Positions 47,530 to 57,612 of a stretch of 64,000 nt of DNA are shown one piece after another (within the stretch, counting starts at the first letter, position 1; every line of letters starts with the position of its first letter). This stretch comes from an uncultured Prochlorococcus sp. (GTDB lineage Bacteria > Cyanobacteriota > Cyanobacteriia > PCC-6307 > Cyanobiaceae), in contig CACMXO010000003.1 in the NCBI GenBank assembly GCA_902617605.1, positions 1-64,000 on the forward strand, in the 5' to 3' direction. The translations under genes were made by a program, and so were the position numbers. Under the pieces are notes generated by a model. It made no database searches and was not told where the DNA came from. It saw only the letters and a program-made list of their open reading frames with translations.

Positions 47530-47641
47530 AGTGTTAATTGATACGTTCTTAGATATATATATCTGTTTTCATTTGTTTAATCTTTAAAGAAAATTGAACT
47601 CAAGTTTAGAAGTCCCAGTTATCAAATCAAACAAATCGAAA

Positions 47642-48115
47642 ATGTTTGAATTGATAAGTTATGAAAAATTTCGCGATACAAAAGATGTTAGATTTTTTGA
47701 TATTAGTGTTAATGAATCAAACTATAGAGATCTAGTTATTCATAGTGGTCCTGCAGTTAGTCCGCCTAATGATGAAGAATTTAATAATTGGCAATTTTAC
47801 ATACATCACAATCAAGAAGATAATCTATTAGCTATCTCTGGGGGAAGAACATTTTTCCTTGTCAATTTTGGTTGGGATTATCCTTTTTATAAAGTTAGAT
47901 TAGAATCTTGCGGATATATTCTAAGAATACCTAGAGGAACTTTTCATAGATCGGTATCTGACGAAAACGGTTCAATAGTTTTAAATCAAGCCATTAGAGA
48001 TAAAGAAGGTACAGTTGAATCTGAATTCAAGGTTACGAATAGCAAAGACAATAAAAAACTTCTAGATTGTATAACTAATTTAGAGCCTAGATTTAAAATT
48101 TTTAGTGTTAAATAA
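47642..48115 (+). CDS. hypothetical protein, possibly cupin-like
   Basis: From ATG 47642 it has 157 residues; a TTG at 47594 would add 16. It is beta-rich with [20 protein letters not shown] (about 56-75) and [20 protein letters not shown] (100-119), an order like cupins (H-H...G...P.G..H), but without the full metal site. It lies 174 bases after the transglutaminase gene, in the same direction. No named family. Confidence 0.55.
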   Translation: MFELISYEKFRDTKDVRFFDISVNESNYRDLVIHSGPAVSPPNDEEFNNWQFYIHHNQEDNLLAISGGRTFFLVNFGWDYPFYKVRLESCGYILRIPRGTFHRSVSDENGSIVLNQAIRDKEGTVESEFKVTNSKDNKKLLDCITNLEPRFKIFSVK

Positions 48116-48198
48116 TCTTAAAAAGGGCTTCTAAATTTAAACATCAATTTAAAAAATTATCTAATTGTTATAAAATAAATTTATTGAAATTCTTTAAT

Positions 48199-48717
48199 AT
48201 GAAATTTTTAAGTTTTTTAAAATATTTTTTATGTATAACTTTTTCTTTTTTAGTTTTATCCTCTCCAGTTTTTGCTGGAGCAAATGTTGCTGTTAAGGGC
48301 GAAGGAGATGAAGTTCCAAGTTATGTAAGATCTAATATTACAGGATTTGATTTCCATGGTGAGGATCTTCATTTGTCTTCTATAGCTGGAGCAGTTGCGA
48401 GAGATGCCGATTTTAGTGATGTTGATTTACATGGAACCACATTAACCCTATCTGATTTAAAAGGTTCTAATTTAAATGGAATTGATCTGACCGATACTCT
48501 TTCTGATCGAGTTAATTTCCAAAAAACAGATCTAAGAAATGCTGTTTTGATAAATATGATCGCATCAGGCAGCAGTTTCGCAGGAGCTCAAATAGAAGGA
48601 GCAGATTTTTCTTATGCCATTCTCGACAGCGAAGATCAAAGAAATCTTTGTGAAATTGCTGATGGGATCAATCCAACAACAGGAGTTTCAACCAGAGAAA
48701 GTCTTGAGTGTAGTTAA
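48199..48717 (+). CDS. secreted pentapeptide-repeat protein
   Basis: From ATG 48199 (a TTG lies at 48184) it has 172 residues: a signal peptide ([19 protein letters not shown]), then a right-handed beta-helix of A(D/N)LxX pentapeptides such as [20 protein letters not shown] and [11 protein letters not shown]-terminal cap has two Cys (NLCEIADG... LECS). The plan matches thylakoid-lumen pentapeptide proteins of cyanobacteria and plants. Role unknown. Confidence 0.82.
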   Translation: MKFLSFLKYFLCITFSFLVLSSPVFAGANVAVKGEGDEVPSYVRSNITGFDFHGEDLHLSSIAGAVARDADFSDVDLHGTTLTLSDLKGSNLNGIDLTDTLSDRVNFQKTDLRNAVLINMIASGSSFAGAQIEGADFSYAILDSEDQRNLCEIADGINPTTGVSTRESLECS

Positions 48718-48725
48718 AACATAAA

Positions 48726-49076
48726 TCATAAGTAAACTTTTTTTCCATTATTAAATTTATAAATCCTTTGTTCATCATCTTGAAATATCATTTGACCATT
48801 TAATTTGGATTTCTTAAATTTTGAAAGTCTTGCTCTGTGTATATTGGATTTTCTATTTATATTTTCTTCGTTGTCATAAACACCAATATAAATATTTATA
48901 TTAGGATTTGAAAAGGTTTTTTCTTCCTCTCTTAAAAAAATCCTGTCAATATTTGTTTGCGTGCTCTGTAATTTATTTTTAAATTTATCTAATTTTAAGT
49001 TCTTTTTTTTAAAATTAATTTTTTTGAAGACCAAAAAAATTACTCCTAAAATTAGAAAAACTAAAAATATATTCAT
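48726..49076 (-). CDS. membrane-anchored basic protein
   Basis: This 116-residue protein has an N-terminal helix (IFLVFLILGVIFLVF) and a Lys/Asn-rich soluble part, ending with a short beta-like region (GQMIFQDDEQRIYKFNNGKK). Its start overlaps the stop of the upstream gene by one base (49076). No family. Confidence 0.5.
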   Translation of the reverse strand: MNIFLVFLILGVIFLVFKKINFKKKNLKLDKFKNKLQSTQTNIDRIFLREEEKTFSNPNINIYIGVYDNEENINRKSNIHRARLSKFKKSKLNGQMIFQDDEQRIYKFNNGKKVYL

Positions 49077-49267
49077 TACTTAATTTTTATTTTTATATCT
49101 ACTCCTAAGTTACTTTTAGTAGTTAATATTTCTTTTTTTATGATTCCATAGGTAAAAATTTTAGATAAAGTTTTTAAAGAATTAAAAACTAAAAAAACAG
49201 TAAATAAAAAGAAAACAATAATGTTTTCTACAAGTAGATTTTTATTTTTATTATCTAGATTGCTCAT
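49076..49267 (-). CDS. 63-aa membrane protein
   Basis: This 63-residue protein has one helix (IIVFFLFTVFLVFNSL) and a basic tail. It is 16 bases downstream of the pfkB-type gene and overlaps the next gene by one base, so it is likely part of one minus-strand operon. No family. Confidence 0.5.
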   Translation of the reverse strand: MSNLDNKNKNLLVENIIVFFLFTVFLVFNSLKTLSKIFTYGIIKKEILTTKSNLGVDIKIKIK

Positions 49268-49283
49268 ATAAGTCTTAATTCAA

Positions 49284-50153
49284 TTATTTTTCATCACTAT
49301 TTGCATATGGGCCGAAAAATTCACTTGCATCTCTTCCCATTACTTTAGCAAGATTTAAACTTTTATCTATATCCCATTTAGATGCCATTCCATAAAGAAT
49401 CCCAGCAGCAAATGAATCGCCACATCCATAAGAATCAACCTTTAATTTTTTGTTTTTAAGAGCCTCATATCTTCCTCCTGGGAATATTATGCCTCCCTTC
49501 TCTCCCTCGGTTTTAATAGTATATTTTGGTTTTAACGATAATTCAGAAAAAGAAAAAACTTCTCCGGGATCAAGATTACTGCCTATTAATCCATCTAAAA
49601 GAACATTTGAATTATTAATTATATTTAATCCTACCCTTGGTGTCGTACACAGTATTGAAGCTGATCTAGCCATTTTAAAAATCTCTGAATCAGATGCCGT
49701 AATAAAAATTCCGTCCATTTTTTTTAAAATATCCCATTCCAACTTGTCTTTATGAGTTGGAGCTAACCTTTGACCAATAACTGTTATTGCTCTTTCACCT
49801 TGAGAGTCAATTAAACTAAATCCTCTTCTAGTAGGTTTATCACGCCAAGCTACATGCATCTTAATTCCCATATTTGAGAGAATCTTGAAACACTTATCTC
49901 CATATTCATCATTACCTAATGACGTAAAAAAATGAATTTGGTTTAAAGTTAAATCAGAAAGTATTTTCGCGATAATAGAGCCACCACCAGCTGGATACTC
50001 AAGAGATTTTTCAGAATGAGAAATGACGCCTGGTTTTGGTAATTGATCGACATTTAAGAAATTTATCCACTCAACATGACCAACAACAGCAAAATTTAAA
50101 TTTCCTTTTTTAAATTTATAGTCTTCAACTTTATTATTCTTTTCAACAACCAT
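49284..50153 (-). CDS. PfkB-family carbohydrate kinase
   Basis: This 289-residue protein of the ribokinase/PfkB fold has YPAGGGSIIAKILSDL (about 53-68) as PfkB signature 1, TSLGNDEYGDKCFKIL, and the C-terminal KVDSYGCGDSFAAGILYGM (signature 2; catalytic Asp in GCGDSF). It phosphorylates a sugar or nucleoside of unknown type. ATG 50151-50153 was chosen. It leads two small membrane genes. Confidence 0.88.
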   Translation of the reverse strand: MVVEKNNKVEDYKFKKGNLNFAVVGHVEWINFLNVDQLPKPGVISHSEKSLEYPAGGGSIIAKILSDLTLNQIHFFTSLGNDEYGDKCFKILSNMGIKMHVAWRDKPTRRGFSLIDSQGERAITVIGQRLAPTHKDKLEWDILKKMDGIFITASDSEIFKMARSASILCTTPRVGLNIINNSNVLLDGLIGSNLDPGEVFSFSELSLKPKYTIKTEGEKGGIIFPGGRYEALKNKKLKVDSYGCGDSFAAGILYGMASKWDIDKSLNLAKVMGRDASEFFGPYANSDEK

Positions 50154-50194
50154 AAGCTTTTAAATACTATTATTAAAAGAAATATTTTTGACAA

Positions 50195-50566
50195 GTGAAT
50201 TCATTTAACATTTTAAAAGATAATAAACAGATACTATCTTATCTTTACCTTTTTCTATCAATTTTGGGTGCTGTCCTTCCAATGATGGCAAATTTCGAAT
50301 TTGCTAGGGAATATGGAAACAGCTTGGATATAAATAACTTCATTTCTTTAGCAAATGCAAACCCTGCAGCTCAGTCAATTTCTAGAGACTTATTAGTAGG
50401 TGCAAGCGCTATTTTTATATGGATAGTAAATGAATCAAAAAAACTAAACATGAAGAATATGTGGATAGTATACATAGGAACTTTTCTTATAGCCTTCGCA
50501 TTCTCAGCACCTTTTTTCTTATTTCTAAGAGAGAGAAGAATTATTGAATTAGAAAAGATTAATTAA
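50195..50566 (+). CDS. DUF2834-family membrane protein
   Basis: This 123-residue protein with three helices contains SRDLLVGASAIFIWIVNESK (63-82) and GTFLIAFAFSAPFFLFLRER, the DUF2834 pattern. It probably starts at GTG 50195. Its stop overlaps the end of the MFS gene by 4 bases (convergent). Function unknown. Confidence 0.72.
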   Translation: MNSFNILKDNKQILSYLYLFLSILGAVLPMMANFEFAREYGNSLDINNFISLANANPAAQSISRDLLVGASAIFIWIVNESKKLNMKNMWIVYIGTFLIAFAFSAPFFLFLRERRIIELEKIN

Positions 50567-51792
50567 AATAATCTCTTAAATAGAATTGTATAGGCAATAA
50601 AGCAACAACAAGAAATTGAAAGCCAGATTATTGAAGCATAACCAAATAGATCTAATATGCGTCCTGAAATAAATGGTCCAAAAAAATAACCCATAGCAAA
50701 ACATTGTGATAATAGAGCAAGTGCAAAACCTTTTTTATTTGAAGGAGCTATTCTGAAAACGACATCTGTTGATGTTGGAAGAAATGAAGCAGTCCCTAAA
50801 CTTACTAAAATCAATGCCAAAGAAATCAAATAAAACGCTGGGATATTTAAATAACTAGAAATAAATAATAAAAATGAAGCAAAAGTGAAATTTATTAAAC
50901 TAAATTTCAAGCCAAATAATCTTTCTTTCTTAGATATCCAAGAACCGACAGGCCATTGTAAAAACAACAATAAAATTAACTGAATAGAAATTATAAGACT
51001 AATAATTTCCTTGCTTAATGCATTACGATATACTCCACCTTTAACAAGATCCAGAGGCAAAGTTACTTGTATCAAGGCTAAAGAGGTAGTTATCAATAAA
51101 ATAGATAAAATTATTATTGTTGAATTTTTATTCCATTTCAATTGTCCCTGATTAATTGGATCTACTAATTTTTTTTGAAAATTTTCTAGGTTTCTTTTTA
51201 TAGAAGAACTATTTCTAGATATTAAATACGTGATAACTAACATGCAAAATATATCATTTATAAATATTGATTTGGCATACAAAAAATTTGTCATATAACC
51301 CCCTAAGAATACCCCTAGAAATATTCCTAAAGCTTCCGAACTTCTAACAAGTGCATAAGCTTTACGCGTTTCAATAGGATGACAAAAATAGGGCACCCCA
51401 AACTCGGCAGCAGGCCAATATATTCCTGCAGCAGCCCCAACAAGTGATTGTCCAATTATGTACAAAAAAGTATCTCTTGAAAAAATGAGGCTAAAGCTAG
51501 CAGCAATACTTAGTATTGAAGAAGTAATTATCGGAAATTGTATTTTTCCCGTTTTATTAAGATAATTACCTGTAAAGAGTCTTGTTACTGTTCCAATTAT
51601 TGCTGAAATGGTAAATCCGAGACCAATATCTGTCGCCGATAATCCTAGGTTATTAAAAATAAGTGATGTTAAATAAATAACACCTCCTGCTCCAAATGCA
51701 GCGAAAAATCTTATCTTGGTTATTAACCTCAAATGATAAGGAAATTGAATCCACCAATTTTTGCTAATTTGTAAACTATTTGGACTAATCAC
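50563..51792 (-). CDS. MFS transporter
   Basis: This 409-residue, 12-helix protein has MFS motif A-like sequences in LGFTISAIIGTVTRLFTGNY and the loop between helices 8 and 9. PYFCHPIETRKAYALVRSSE is the central part. GFALALLSQCFAMGYFFGPF in the second half matches the drug/sugar-type MFS helix 11. The substrate is not known. GTG 51790-51792 starts 2 bases from the divergent hydrolase gene, so they share one short promoter region. Confidence 0.82.
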   Translation of the reverse strand: MISPNSLQISKNWWIQFPYHLRLITKIRFFAAFGAGGVIYLTSLIFNNLGLSATDIGLGFTISAIIGTVTRLFTGNYLNKTGKIQFPIITSSILSIAASFSLIFSRDTFLYIIGQSLVGAAAGIYWPAAEFGVPYFCHPIETRKAYALVRSSEALGIFLGVFLGGYMTNFLYAKSIFINDIFCMLVITYLISRNSSSIKRNLENFQKKLVDPINQGQLKWNKNSTIIILSILLITTSLALIQVTLPLDLVKGGVYRNALSKEIISLIISIQLILLLFLQWPVGSWISKKERLFGLKFSLINFTFASFLLFISSYLNIPAFYLISLALILVSLGTASFLPTSTDVVFRIAPSNKKGFALALLSQCFAMGYFFGPFISGRILDLFGYASIIWLSISCCCFIAYTILFKRLF

Positions 51793-51794
51793 TA

Positions 51795-53345
51795 GTGAAA
51801 TACATTTTTATAATTTTTTTTAGTTTTTGTGGTTTATTTTTTAATAATGGTTTAAATGCTGCTGAAAAAATAAAAATTAAGTTTGAAGAGATGGAAATCC
51901 CTCTTACTATAGAACAATTATCAAAATTAGAAAAATACAAAGATGATTCAACAGAATTAATAGATTGGTTAAAAAAAAATGGATTTATAAGAGTTTTTGA
52001 ATTATCAAAATTTTTAGAATTTCCAGTTTTCAAGGAAGAGGGATTAAATAGAGAAATATTAAGAAGTTGGATAGGGCGTAAAATTCTTACAGAATTAAGC
52101 AAAAGCATTAAAGTTCCAAATGATAATAATGGAACAGAAATTTATAACACCATAGAAAATTTATTAGATCAAAAAAAAGAAGTTTCAACTTTAGAAATCA
52201 TAAAGGCATTACCATCAGAAGAAATTTCACTTGATGTTGATAATTTAATTTTAATAATTTCATCTTGGAAGAATGAATTATCAATGCAACAAGAACTTTT
52301 ATCGAAATTAAATAAACTTGAAAAGACTAACCAAAATGCCTACAAAAATATTGAAAAAAAATCAACTAAAGATCTAATAAAAATTGATAAAAAAATTTAT
52401 GTTCCTCACCGAGTGAAACCTTTTGAAATTGAAATATGGAAAAGCAATAAAACTAATGAAGATAAAGAACTGATAATTTTTATGCCAGGACTTGGAGGCG
52501 AAATTAATAATTTCAAATGGATAGGCAACGAATTGGCTAAAAGAGGTTGGCCAATATTATTTATAGATCATAGAGGAAGTAATTTGGATTCATTTATAGA
52601 AGTACTCGAAGGTAATAACACAATCCCAGGGAGTGCAGACTTTTTCTTATATAGAATTAAAGATTTAGATGCTGTATTAAAAGCTCATGAAAATGGAGAA
52701 TTTGGTTTACCTAATGATTCTTATATTTTAATGGGGCATTCACTTGGTGCTTTAATAGCACTTTTATATGAAGGCAATAAACCTATTGATCAACTTGAGG
52801 AAAAATGTGATTCGGCATTAAAAGACTTTGCGGTAACGAATTTATCTAAATTACTTCAATGTCAGTTGAGCGAAATACCATTCCCTGAGAAAAATAACTC
52901 TAATAAGGCCAGTGCGATTATAGGTTTTAATTCATTTGGCAGTTTAGTATGGCCAAAAGAAAATAGTACAGGCATTAAAACACCAACTCTTCTAATAGGT
53001 GGCACTTATGACCTTATTACACCATTAATGAATGAACAATTTAGAGTTTTTTCTGCTTTAAATAATCCATCAAATAGATTTCTAATTATTGAAGGGGCAA
53101 GTCATTTCTCTCCAATAAGAATTAATAATAGCTATGAAGAAAATAATGACGTCTTCAAAATAAATGAAACTTTTATTGGTTCAGAGCCAATGTTAGTACA
53201 AGACTTATCTACTAAATTTATAGTTGAATTTTTAAAAAATATTAAAGACCAAAATATCCCTAATGTGCTTAAAAACCAAAGAGATTTAGGACTTGATTTC
53301 CACCTTTTAGATCTTGAAACAATAAAAGAAATTTCCAAAAATTAG
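51795..53345 (+). CDS. secreted alpha/beta hydrolase with N-terminal DUF1400-like domain
   Basis: This 516-residue protein has a signal peptide (YIFIIFFSFCGLFFNNGLNA) and a helical DUF1400-like N-terminal region (about 25-180). An alpha/beta hydrolase domain follows, with LIIFMPGLGGEINNFKWIG, the nucleophile elbow LMGHSLGALIAL (about 312-323), the acid in TLLIGGTYDLITP and catalytic His in GASHFSP. It is probably a lipase or esterase acting outside the cytoplasm. It starts at GTG 51795. It is convergent with the ABC permease, sharing 4 bases. Confidence 0.82.
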   Translation: MKYIFIIFFSFCGLFFNNGLNAAEKIKIKFEEMEIPLTIEQLSKLEKYKDDSTELIDWLKKNGFIRVFELSKFLEFPVFKEEGLNREILRSWIGRKILTELSKSIKVPNDNNGTEIYNTIENLLDQKKEVSTLEIIKALPSEEISLDVDNLILIISSWKNELSMQQELLSKLNKLEKTNQNAYKNIEKKSTKDLIKIDKKIYVPHRVKPFEIEIWKSNKTNEDKELIIFMPGLGGEINNFKWIGNELAKRGWPILFIDHRGSNLDSFIEVLEGNNTIPGSADFFLYRIKDLDAVLKAHENGEFGLPNDSYILMGHSLGALIALLYEGNKPIDQLEEKCDSALKDFAVTNLSKLLQCQLSEIPFPEKNNSNKASAIIGFNSFGSLVWPKENSTGIKTPTLLIGGTYDLITPLMNEQFRVFSALNNPSNRFLIIEGASHFSPIRINNSYEENNDVFKINETFIGSEPMLVQDLSTKFIVEFLKNIKDQNIPNVLKNQRDLGLDFHLLDLETIKEISKN

Positions 53346-54367
53346 TACTCTATTCGTGGATCTAAATATGCAATTAAAATATCCACGAAGAGATTTAAAG
53401 AGACTATGAGCATAGAGGTAAAAATTACAATTCCTTGAACCAAGGTATAGTCTCTTTGAGAAATAGCTTCATGTAATCTTAAAGCAATACCTGGCCATGA
53501 AAAAGTTACCTCGAACAATAAAGCACCTCCTGCTAATGAGGCCATAGTCAAGCCAGAAATAGTGATAATTGGCAATAGAGCATTAGGCAATGCATGATTT
53601 AAAAATATTTTTTTCCTTGATATTCCTCTGCATATAGCAGCATTTACATAATCACTTTTTAATGTTTTATCCAAATTTACTCTTAATGAGCGGCTGAATA
53701 TACCACTTAATAAAAAGCCAAGGGTAATCGAAGGAAGTGCGAGATGATAAAGACTATCTTTCAAAGCAATAATATTATTTGAAAGAATACTATCTAAAAC
53801 CAGAAAACCTGTAATTTGAGGTTGTTGCTGAAATATTGGAAATCTACCTCCAATTGGGGAAATATTAAAGAATACAGAAAATAATAATTGCGCTAACATT
53901 GCACCCCAAAAAGGAGGGATCGCATATGTAGTAATTCCTAGAATTCTCGCAATATAATCAGTCTTTTTACCTTTATTTCTTAAGCCAATTAATCCCAATG
54001 GGAAGCCTATTAGTGTGGCACTTAATATTGAAAAAAATCCAAGCTCAAGACTTGCAGGCAATGACTTAATAATAATATTGAGGACTGGCTCCTCGGTACT
54101 AAGAGATTGGCCAAAATCTAAGTGCAATATATTTTTAATATATGAAAAATATTGACTTATTAAAGGTGCATTTAGCCCCAATTTATTTCTTAGAAATTCC
54201 CTTGAAACCTCATCTGCACCAGATCCAAGTATGGCATCGACGGGATCGCCGGGGGCAACTCTCAATAAAATAAATACTAATGAAGAAATTATCCATAGCA
54301 TTATCGGTATTAATGAAATTTTTAATAAGGAATAATTTAGTAATTTATTTAAATTTCTACTCATCAA
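53342..54367 (-). CDS. peptide/nickel-type ABC transporter permease (DppB-like)
   Basis: This 341-residue permease has six helices and the BPD family EAA loop, YVNAAICRGISRKKIFLNHA (about 237-256), and starts like DppB with LRVAPGDPVDAILG (31-44). It works with the substrate-binding lipoprotein upstream (11-base overlap). No DppC, DppD or DppF gene is adjacent, so other subunits must be elsewhere or shared. Confidence 0.85.
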   Translation of the reverse strand: MMSRNLNKLLNYSLLKISLIPIMLWIISSLVFILLRVAPGDPVDAILGSGADEVSREFLRNKLGLNAPLISQYFSYIKNILHLDFGQSLSTEEPVLNIIIKSLPASLELGFFSILSATLIGFPLGLIGLRNKGKKTDYIARILGITTYAIPPFWGAMLAQLLFSVFFNISPIGGRFPIFQQQPQITGFLVLDSILSNNIIALKDSLYHLALPSITLGFLLSGIFSRSLRVNLDKTLKSDYVNAAICRGISRKKIFLNHALPNALLPIITISGLTMASLAGGALLFEVTFSWPGIALRLHEAISQRDYTLVQGIVIFTSMLIVSLNLFVDILIAYLDPRIEY

Positions 54368-55928
54368 TTAACTCTAGATCACTCAATGAAATTATTCCTG
54401 AACCATTAAAAATAGGTTTTGATATATTATTTTGAGACCATGCTTTTTGAGAGGATATCCAAATAGGAATATAAGGGATTGAATTTGCTGCTATTTTTTC
54501 AATTTCAACAAGTTTTTCTAATCTTTTAATTCCACTTATTTTTTCACTTTCAAGAAATAAACTTTCAACTTTATTAGATGCCCAAAAACTGCCGCTATAA
54601 ACTGATTCTCCTTTTTTACATATGCCATCAACTATTTCATTACAACTTAAAAGAGGGGTGAGATAGGCTTCTGGATCTGAATAAGCCCCAGTCCAATCGA
54701 GAATAACTGCCGTATAAATTCCTAAACTTAGATTCTTATAAACTGTTGTAGATTCAACCCCATTAAGTTCAATTTCAATACAATCTTTCAAAGAATTTTT
54801 AATTTCTTCCTGCCATGTCAGAGCAATAAGCTTGTCAGCGGGTACATTAGATCTATAAGTAAGAGGTATTTTAAGAATATTTCCATCGCAATAATTTTCT
54901 TTTTGCAATAGCTTTCTCGCTTCTAAATAATCATATTTAGGCCAAAGTTCTTGATTATCTTTTTTTAATATCGGCGGAATAATTGATCTAGATGGCTTCC
55001 TTAATCCATAACTTACTTTTTCACTAATTAATTTTCTATTAAGACTTTTTGCCAAAGCCAGTCTTAAATTAAGATTACTTAAGGGATAAGAACTAGTTTT
55101 AAGGCTTATAAAACTTAATTCAGTGAAAGGACTATTACCTTCTTTAAACTGTTTATTTTTACTTAAATTATTTAGACTTTTTCTCTGACTATCATCAATT
55201 GAATTTGATAAGAGCACGTCAATTTGATTACTTTTTAAAGCCCCAAAAAGAGAAGATGAATTTGAATATCCCACAAAATTAATGCCTTTATTTAAGGGCT
55301 TTTCACCCCAATAATTCAAATTTGGATCAATTGATTGAACTTCATTAGAAAAACTGTTAAGCACATACTTGCCAGTACCAACAAATTTTTCATTCAGAAA
55401 CTTATCAGAATATTTTTTATAAAATGTAGGAGATATTGGAGTTAAATTTACCGATGTAAGTAAACCATTTAAAGAACTTGATGGTTTAGTCAAATTTATT
55501 ATGACTGAATATTCACTTGGCGTTTCTATTGATTTAATCTTATTTCCTAAAATATAATTCATTGTTCCAATTCTTTTGAATCTATCAAAAGTAAACTTTA
55601 TTGCATTAGAGTTAAATGAAGTGCCATCGTGAAAAAGAACATTTTTTCTTAAGTTGATATTTATTTGTAGTCTATCCTTTGAAATAATTGGCATCCCCGA
55701 GGCCAATTCAGGGATTAATTCACCATCAGAATTTAATTCATATAATGTGTCTCCTAGAGAACTAATTAATTGAATTGCTTTAAGTGTATTTGCTCTAGCT
55801 GGATCTAAAGATTCAATTTTTCCAGAACTTGCTACTATGATTTTCTTAGATATTCTTTTTGAGCTACAAGAATTCTGTAAAAAAGAAATTAAAATAATAA
55901 GTATTGATAAAAAAAATTTTTTTTTCAT
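54357..55928 (-). CDS. family 5 extracellular solute-binding lipoprotein
   Basis: This 523-residue protein has a lipoprotein signal (ILISFLQNSCSSK; C21 is the lipidated Cys). It then has the SBP_bac_5 order: IESLDPARANTLKAIQLIS, LFHDGTSFNSNAIKFTFDRF (about 112-131), GTGKYVLNSF, and DWTGAYSDPEAYLTPL near the C-terminus. It binds oligopeptides or similar solutes outside the cell. The overlap with the permease gene shows co-transcription. Confidence 0.88.
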   Translation of the reverse strand: MKKKFFLSILIILISFLQNSCSSKRISKKIIVASSGKIESLDPARANTLKAIQLISSLGDTLYELNSDGELIPELASGMPIISKDRLQININLRKNVLFHDGTSFNSNAIKFTFDRFKRIGTMNYILGNKIKSIETPSEYSVIINLTKPSSSLNGLLTSVNLTPISPTFYKKYSDKFLNEKFVGTGKYVLNSFSNEVQSIDPNLNYWGEKPLNKGINFVGYSNSSSLFGALKSNQIDVLLSNSIDDSQRKSLNNLSKNKQFKEGNSPFTELSFISLKTSSYPLSNLNLRLALAKSLNRKLISEKVSYGLRKPSRSIIPPILKKDNQELWPKYDYLEARKLLQKENYCDGNILKIPLTYRSNVPADKLIALTWQEEIKNSLKDCIEIELNGVESTTVYKNLSLGIYTAVILDWTGAYSDPEAYLTPLLSCNEIVDGICKKGESVYSGSFWASNKVESLFLESEKISGIKRLEKLVEIEKIAANSIPYIPIWISSQKAWSQNNISKPIFNGSGIISLSDLELIDE

Positions 55929-55945
55929 AATTCTTTAATATTTAA

Positions 55946-56257
55946 TTATTCTGAAAAATTATTTGAGCAAAAAATTTGTAAGGTTATTTGACTTATTTCT
56001 AAAGCAAATGTTTTTTTAGAATTACAAGCAAAAGGCCACTCTCTCACCCAACAAATTTTTTTACTTATATTTATACCAACTACTTGAAAAGTCTTATTGC
56101 TATTTTTAATTTTTACACAAGCACCTTTATAAAGTTTTTCAGAAAGAATTAAATTATTATTTTCATTTTTATTGTCTAATATTTTTGAATAAATCATTAA
56201 GGTGCTAAACCAACCACTTACTTTCTTCGGTTTAACAAGCCATAAAGAAATTTGCAA
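55946..56257 (-). CDS. hypothetical protein, about 80-103 aa
   Basis: This frame of up to 103 residues opens at TTG 56255-56257; a later Met (M22) is a possible start. ALYKG-like turns are seen in LYKGACVKIKNSNKTFQVVG and KKICWVREWPFAC, suggesting a small beta-barrel domain. It lies between hom and the peptide-transporter genes on the minus strand (9 and 17 bases), so they may share a transcript. No family named. Confidence 0.5.
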   Translation of the reverse strand: MQISLWLVKPKKVSGWFSTLMIYSKILDNKNENNNLILSEKLYKGACVKIKNSNKTFQVVGINISKKICWVREWPFACNSKKTFALEISQITLQIFCSNNFSE

Positions 56258-56266
56258 ACTTTATTT

Positions 56267-57568
56267 TTAAATACAACTTAATTGACTTGCAATAATTTTG
56301 ACTTCATTTAGCGAATTTATTTCATCTTTAGATTTCTCAAAATCACCATTATTCACCTCATGAGTTATGACAACAATTTCAGCTCCATCCTCACTTGCAT
56401 CTAGTTGAACAATTGATTCGATTGATACATTGTTCTTTCCAAAAATATCTCCAATCTTTCCTATTACACCTGGACTATCAAGACAGATAATTCTAAGATA
56501 ATTTTTTTTATTTATTTGTGAAGATCCTATGATATGACAGTTTCTCCAGAAATCGAAAGATAATAATGGATCGATTAAATTATTATTTTTTACTGAGGTG
56601 GCATGCAAATTTAATATATCTGATACTACTGATGCAGCAGTTGGGCCACTACCTGCACCTGGACCGTACAACATTATCTCTCCAAGAGGGTCAGCATCTA
56701 TCAATAAGGCATTGTTAACTCCCTTAACTGTTGCCAATGGATGAGATTTTGGAATCAAAGAAGGTCCTACCCAAATATTCAAAGCAAGTGAATCATTATT
56801 ATTAATTTGTCCCCTTTCTGAGAGCGCTAAGAGTTTTATTTCAAATCCTAATTTATTAGCATATTCGATATCCTTGAGATTAATTTTACTAATACCCTCA
56901 GAATTTATCTGCTCTCTTTTAATTTTCCCTCCAAATGCAAGTTCACTAAGAATTGAAATCTTATCAGCAGCATCATGTCCCTCAACATCTGCGGTTGGAT
57001 CAAATTCTGCATAACCAAGGCTTTGGGCCAATTTTAAGGTTTCCTTATAATCAGCTTTTTCATTAGTCATCTTTGAAAGAATAAAATTTGTTGTGCCATT
57101 TATTATCCCAACCATTTTTTTTATGCTGTTACTTTTTAATGATCTTTTTAAGGGTTCAATTATTGGAATGCCCCCGCAAACTGCCGCCTCTGACAATATA
57201 TAAACTCCTTCTTTAGATGCAGTTTTATATATTTCTTCTCCATATCTTGCAATGACTGCTTTATTTGCTGTAACAACAGATTTACCTAATTTTAATGATT
57301 GAAGAATAATATCTTTCGCTAAATCAACCCCACCCATTACTTCAACAATTACATCTATAGAGGGGTCATTAATTAGTTTAAATGGATCATCGGTTAATAA
57401 ATTATTATCTAGCTCAATATCCCTTTTTTTATTAAGGTCTTTAACTGCTATTTTTGCAATTTCTATTTCTTTTAGAATTGGATGTGAATCAACTTCAGAA
57501 TTTAATATTTTATAAATCCCTGAACCTACAGTTCCAAAACCTACAATCCCAATTTTGCATTTTCTCAT
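56267..57568 (-). CDS. hom: homoserine dehydrogenase
   Basis: This 433-residue protein is full length for ACT-bearing HDH. It has the NAD(P) fold GIVGFGTVGSGIYKIL (residues 7-22), the catalytic domain with INGTTNFILSKM (155-166), DPTADVEGHDAADKI (about 191-205) and a C-terminal ACT domain (SPGVIGKIGDIFGKNNVSIE). It reduces aspartate semialdehyde to homoserine for threonine and methionine. ATG 57566-57568. Confidence 0.95.
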   Translation of the reverse strand: MRKCKIGIVGFGTVGSGIYKILNSEVDSHPILKEIEIAKIAVKDLNKKRDIELDNNLLTDDPFKLINDPSIDVIVEVMGGVDLAKDIILQSLKLGKSVVTANKAVIARYGEEIYKTASKEGVYILSEAAVCGGIPIIEPLKRSLKSNSIKKMVGIINGTTNFILSKMTNEKADYKETLKLAQSLGYAEFDPTADVEGHDAADKISILSELAFGGKIKREQINSEGISKINLKDIEYANKLGFEIKLLALSERGQINNNDSLALNIWVGPSLIPKSHPLATVKGVNNALLIDADPLGEIMLYGPGAGSGPTAASVVSDILNLHATSVKNNNLIDPLLSFDFWRNCHIIGSSQINKKNYLRIICLDSPGVIGKIGDIFGKNNVSIESIVQLDASEDGAEIVVITHEVNNGDFEKSKDEINSLNEVKIIASQLSCI

Positions 57569-57612
57569 TTTTTATTTCTTTTAACTTTGAGTTTAATTTT
57601 ATATTATTAGGC

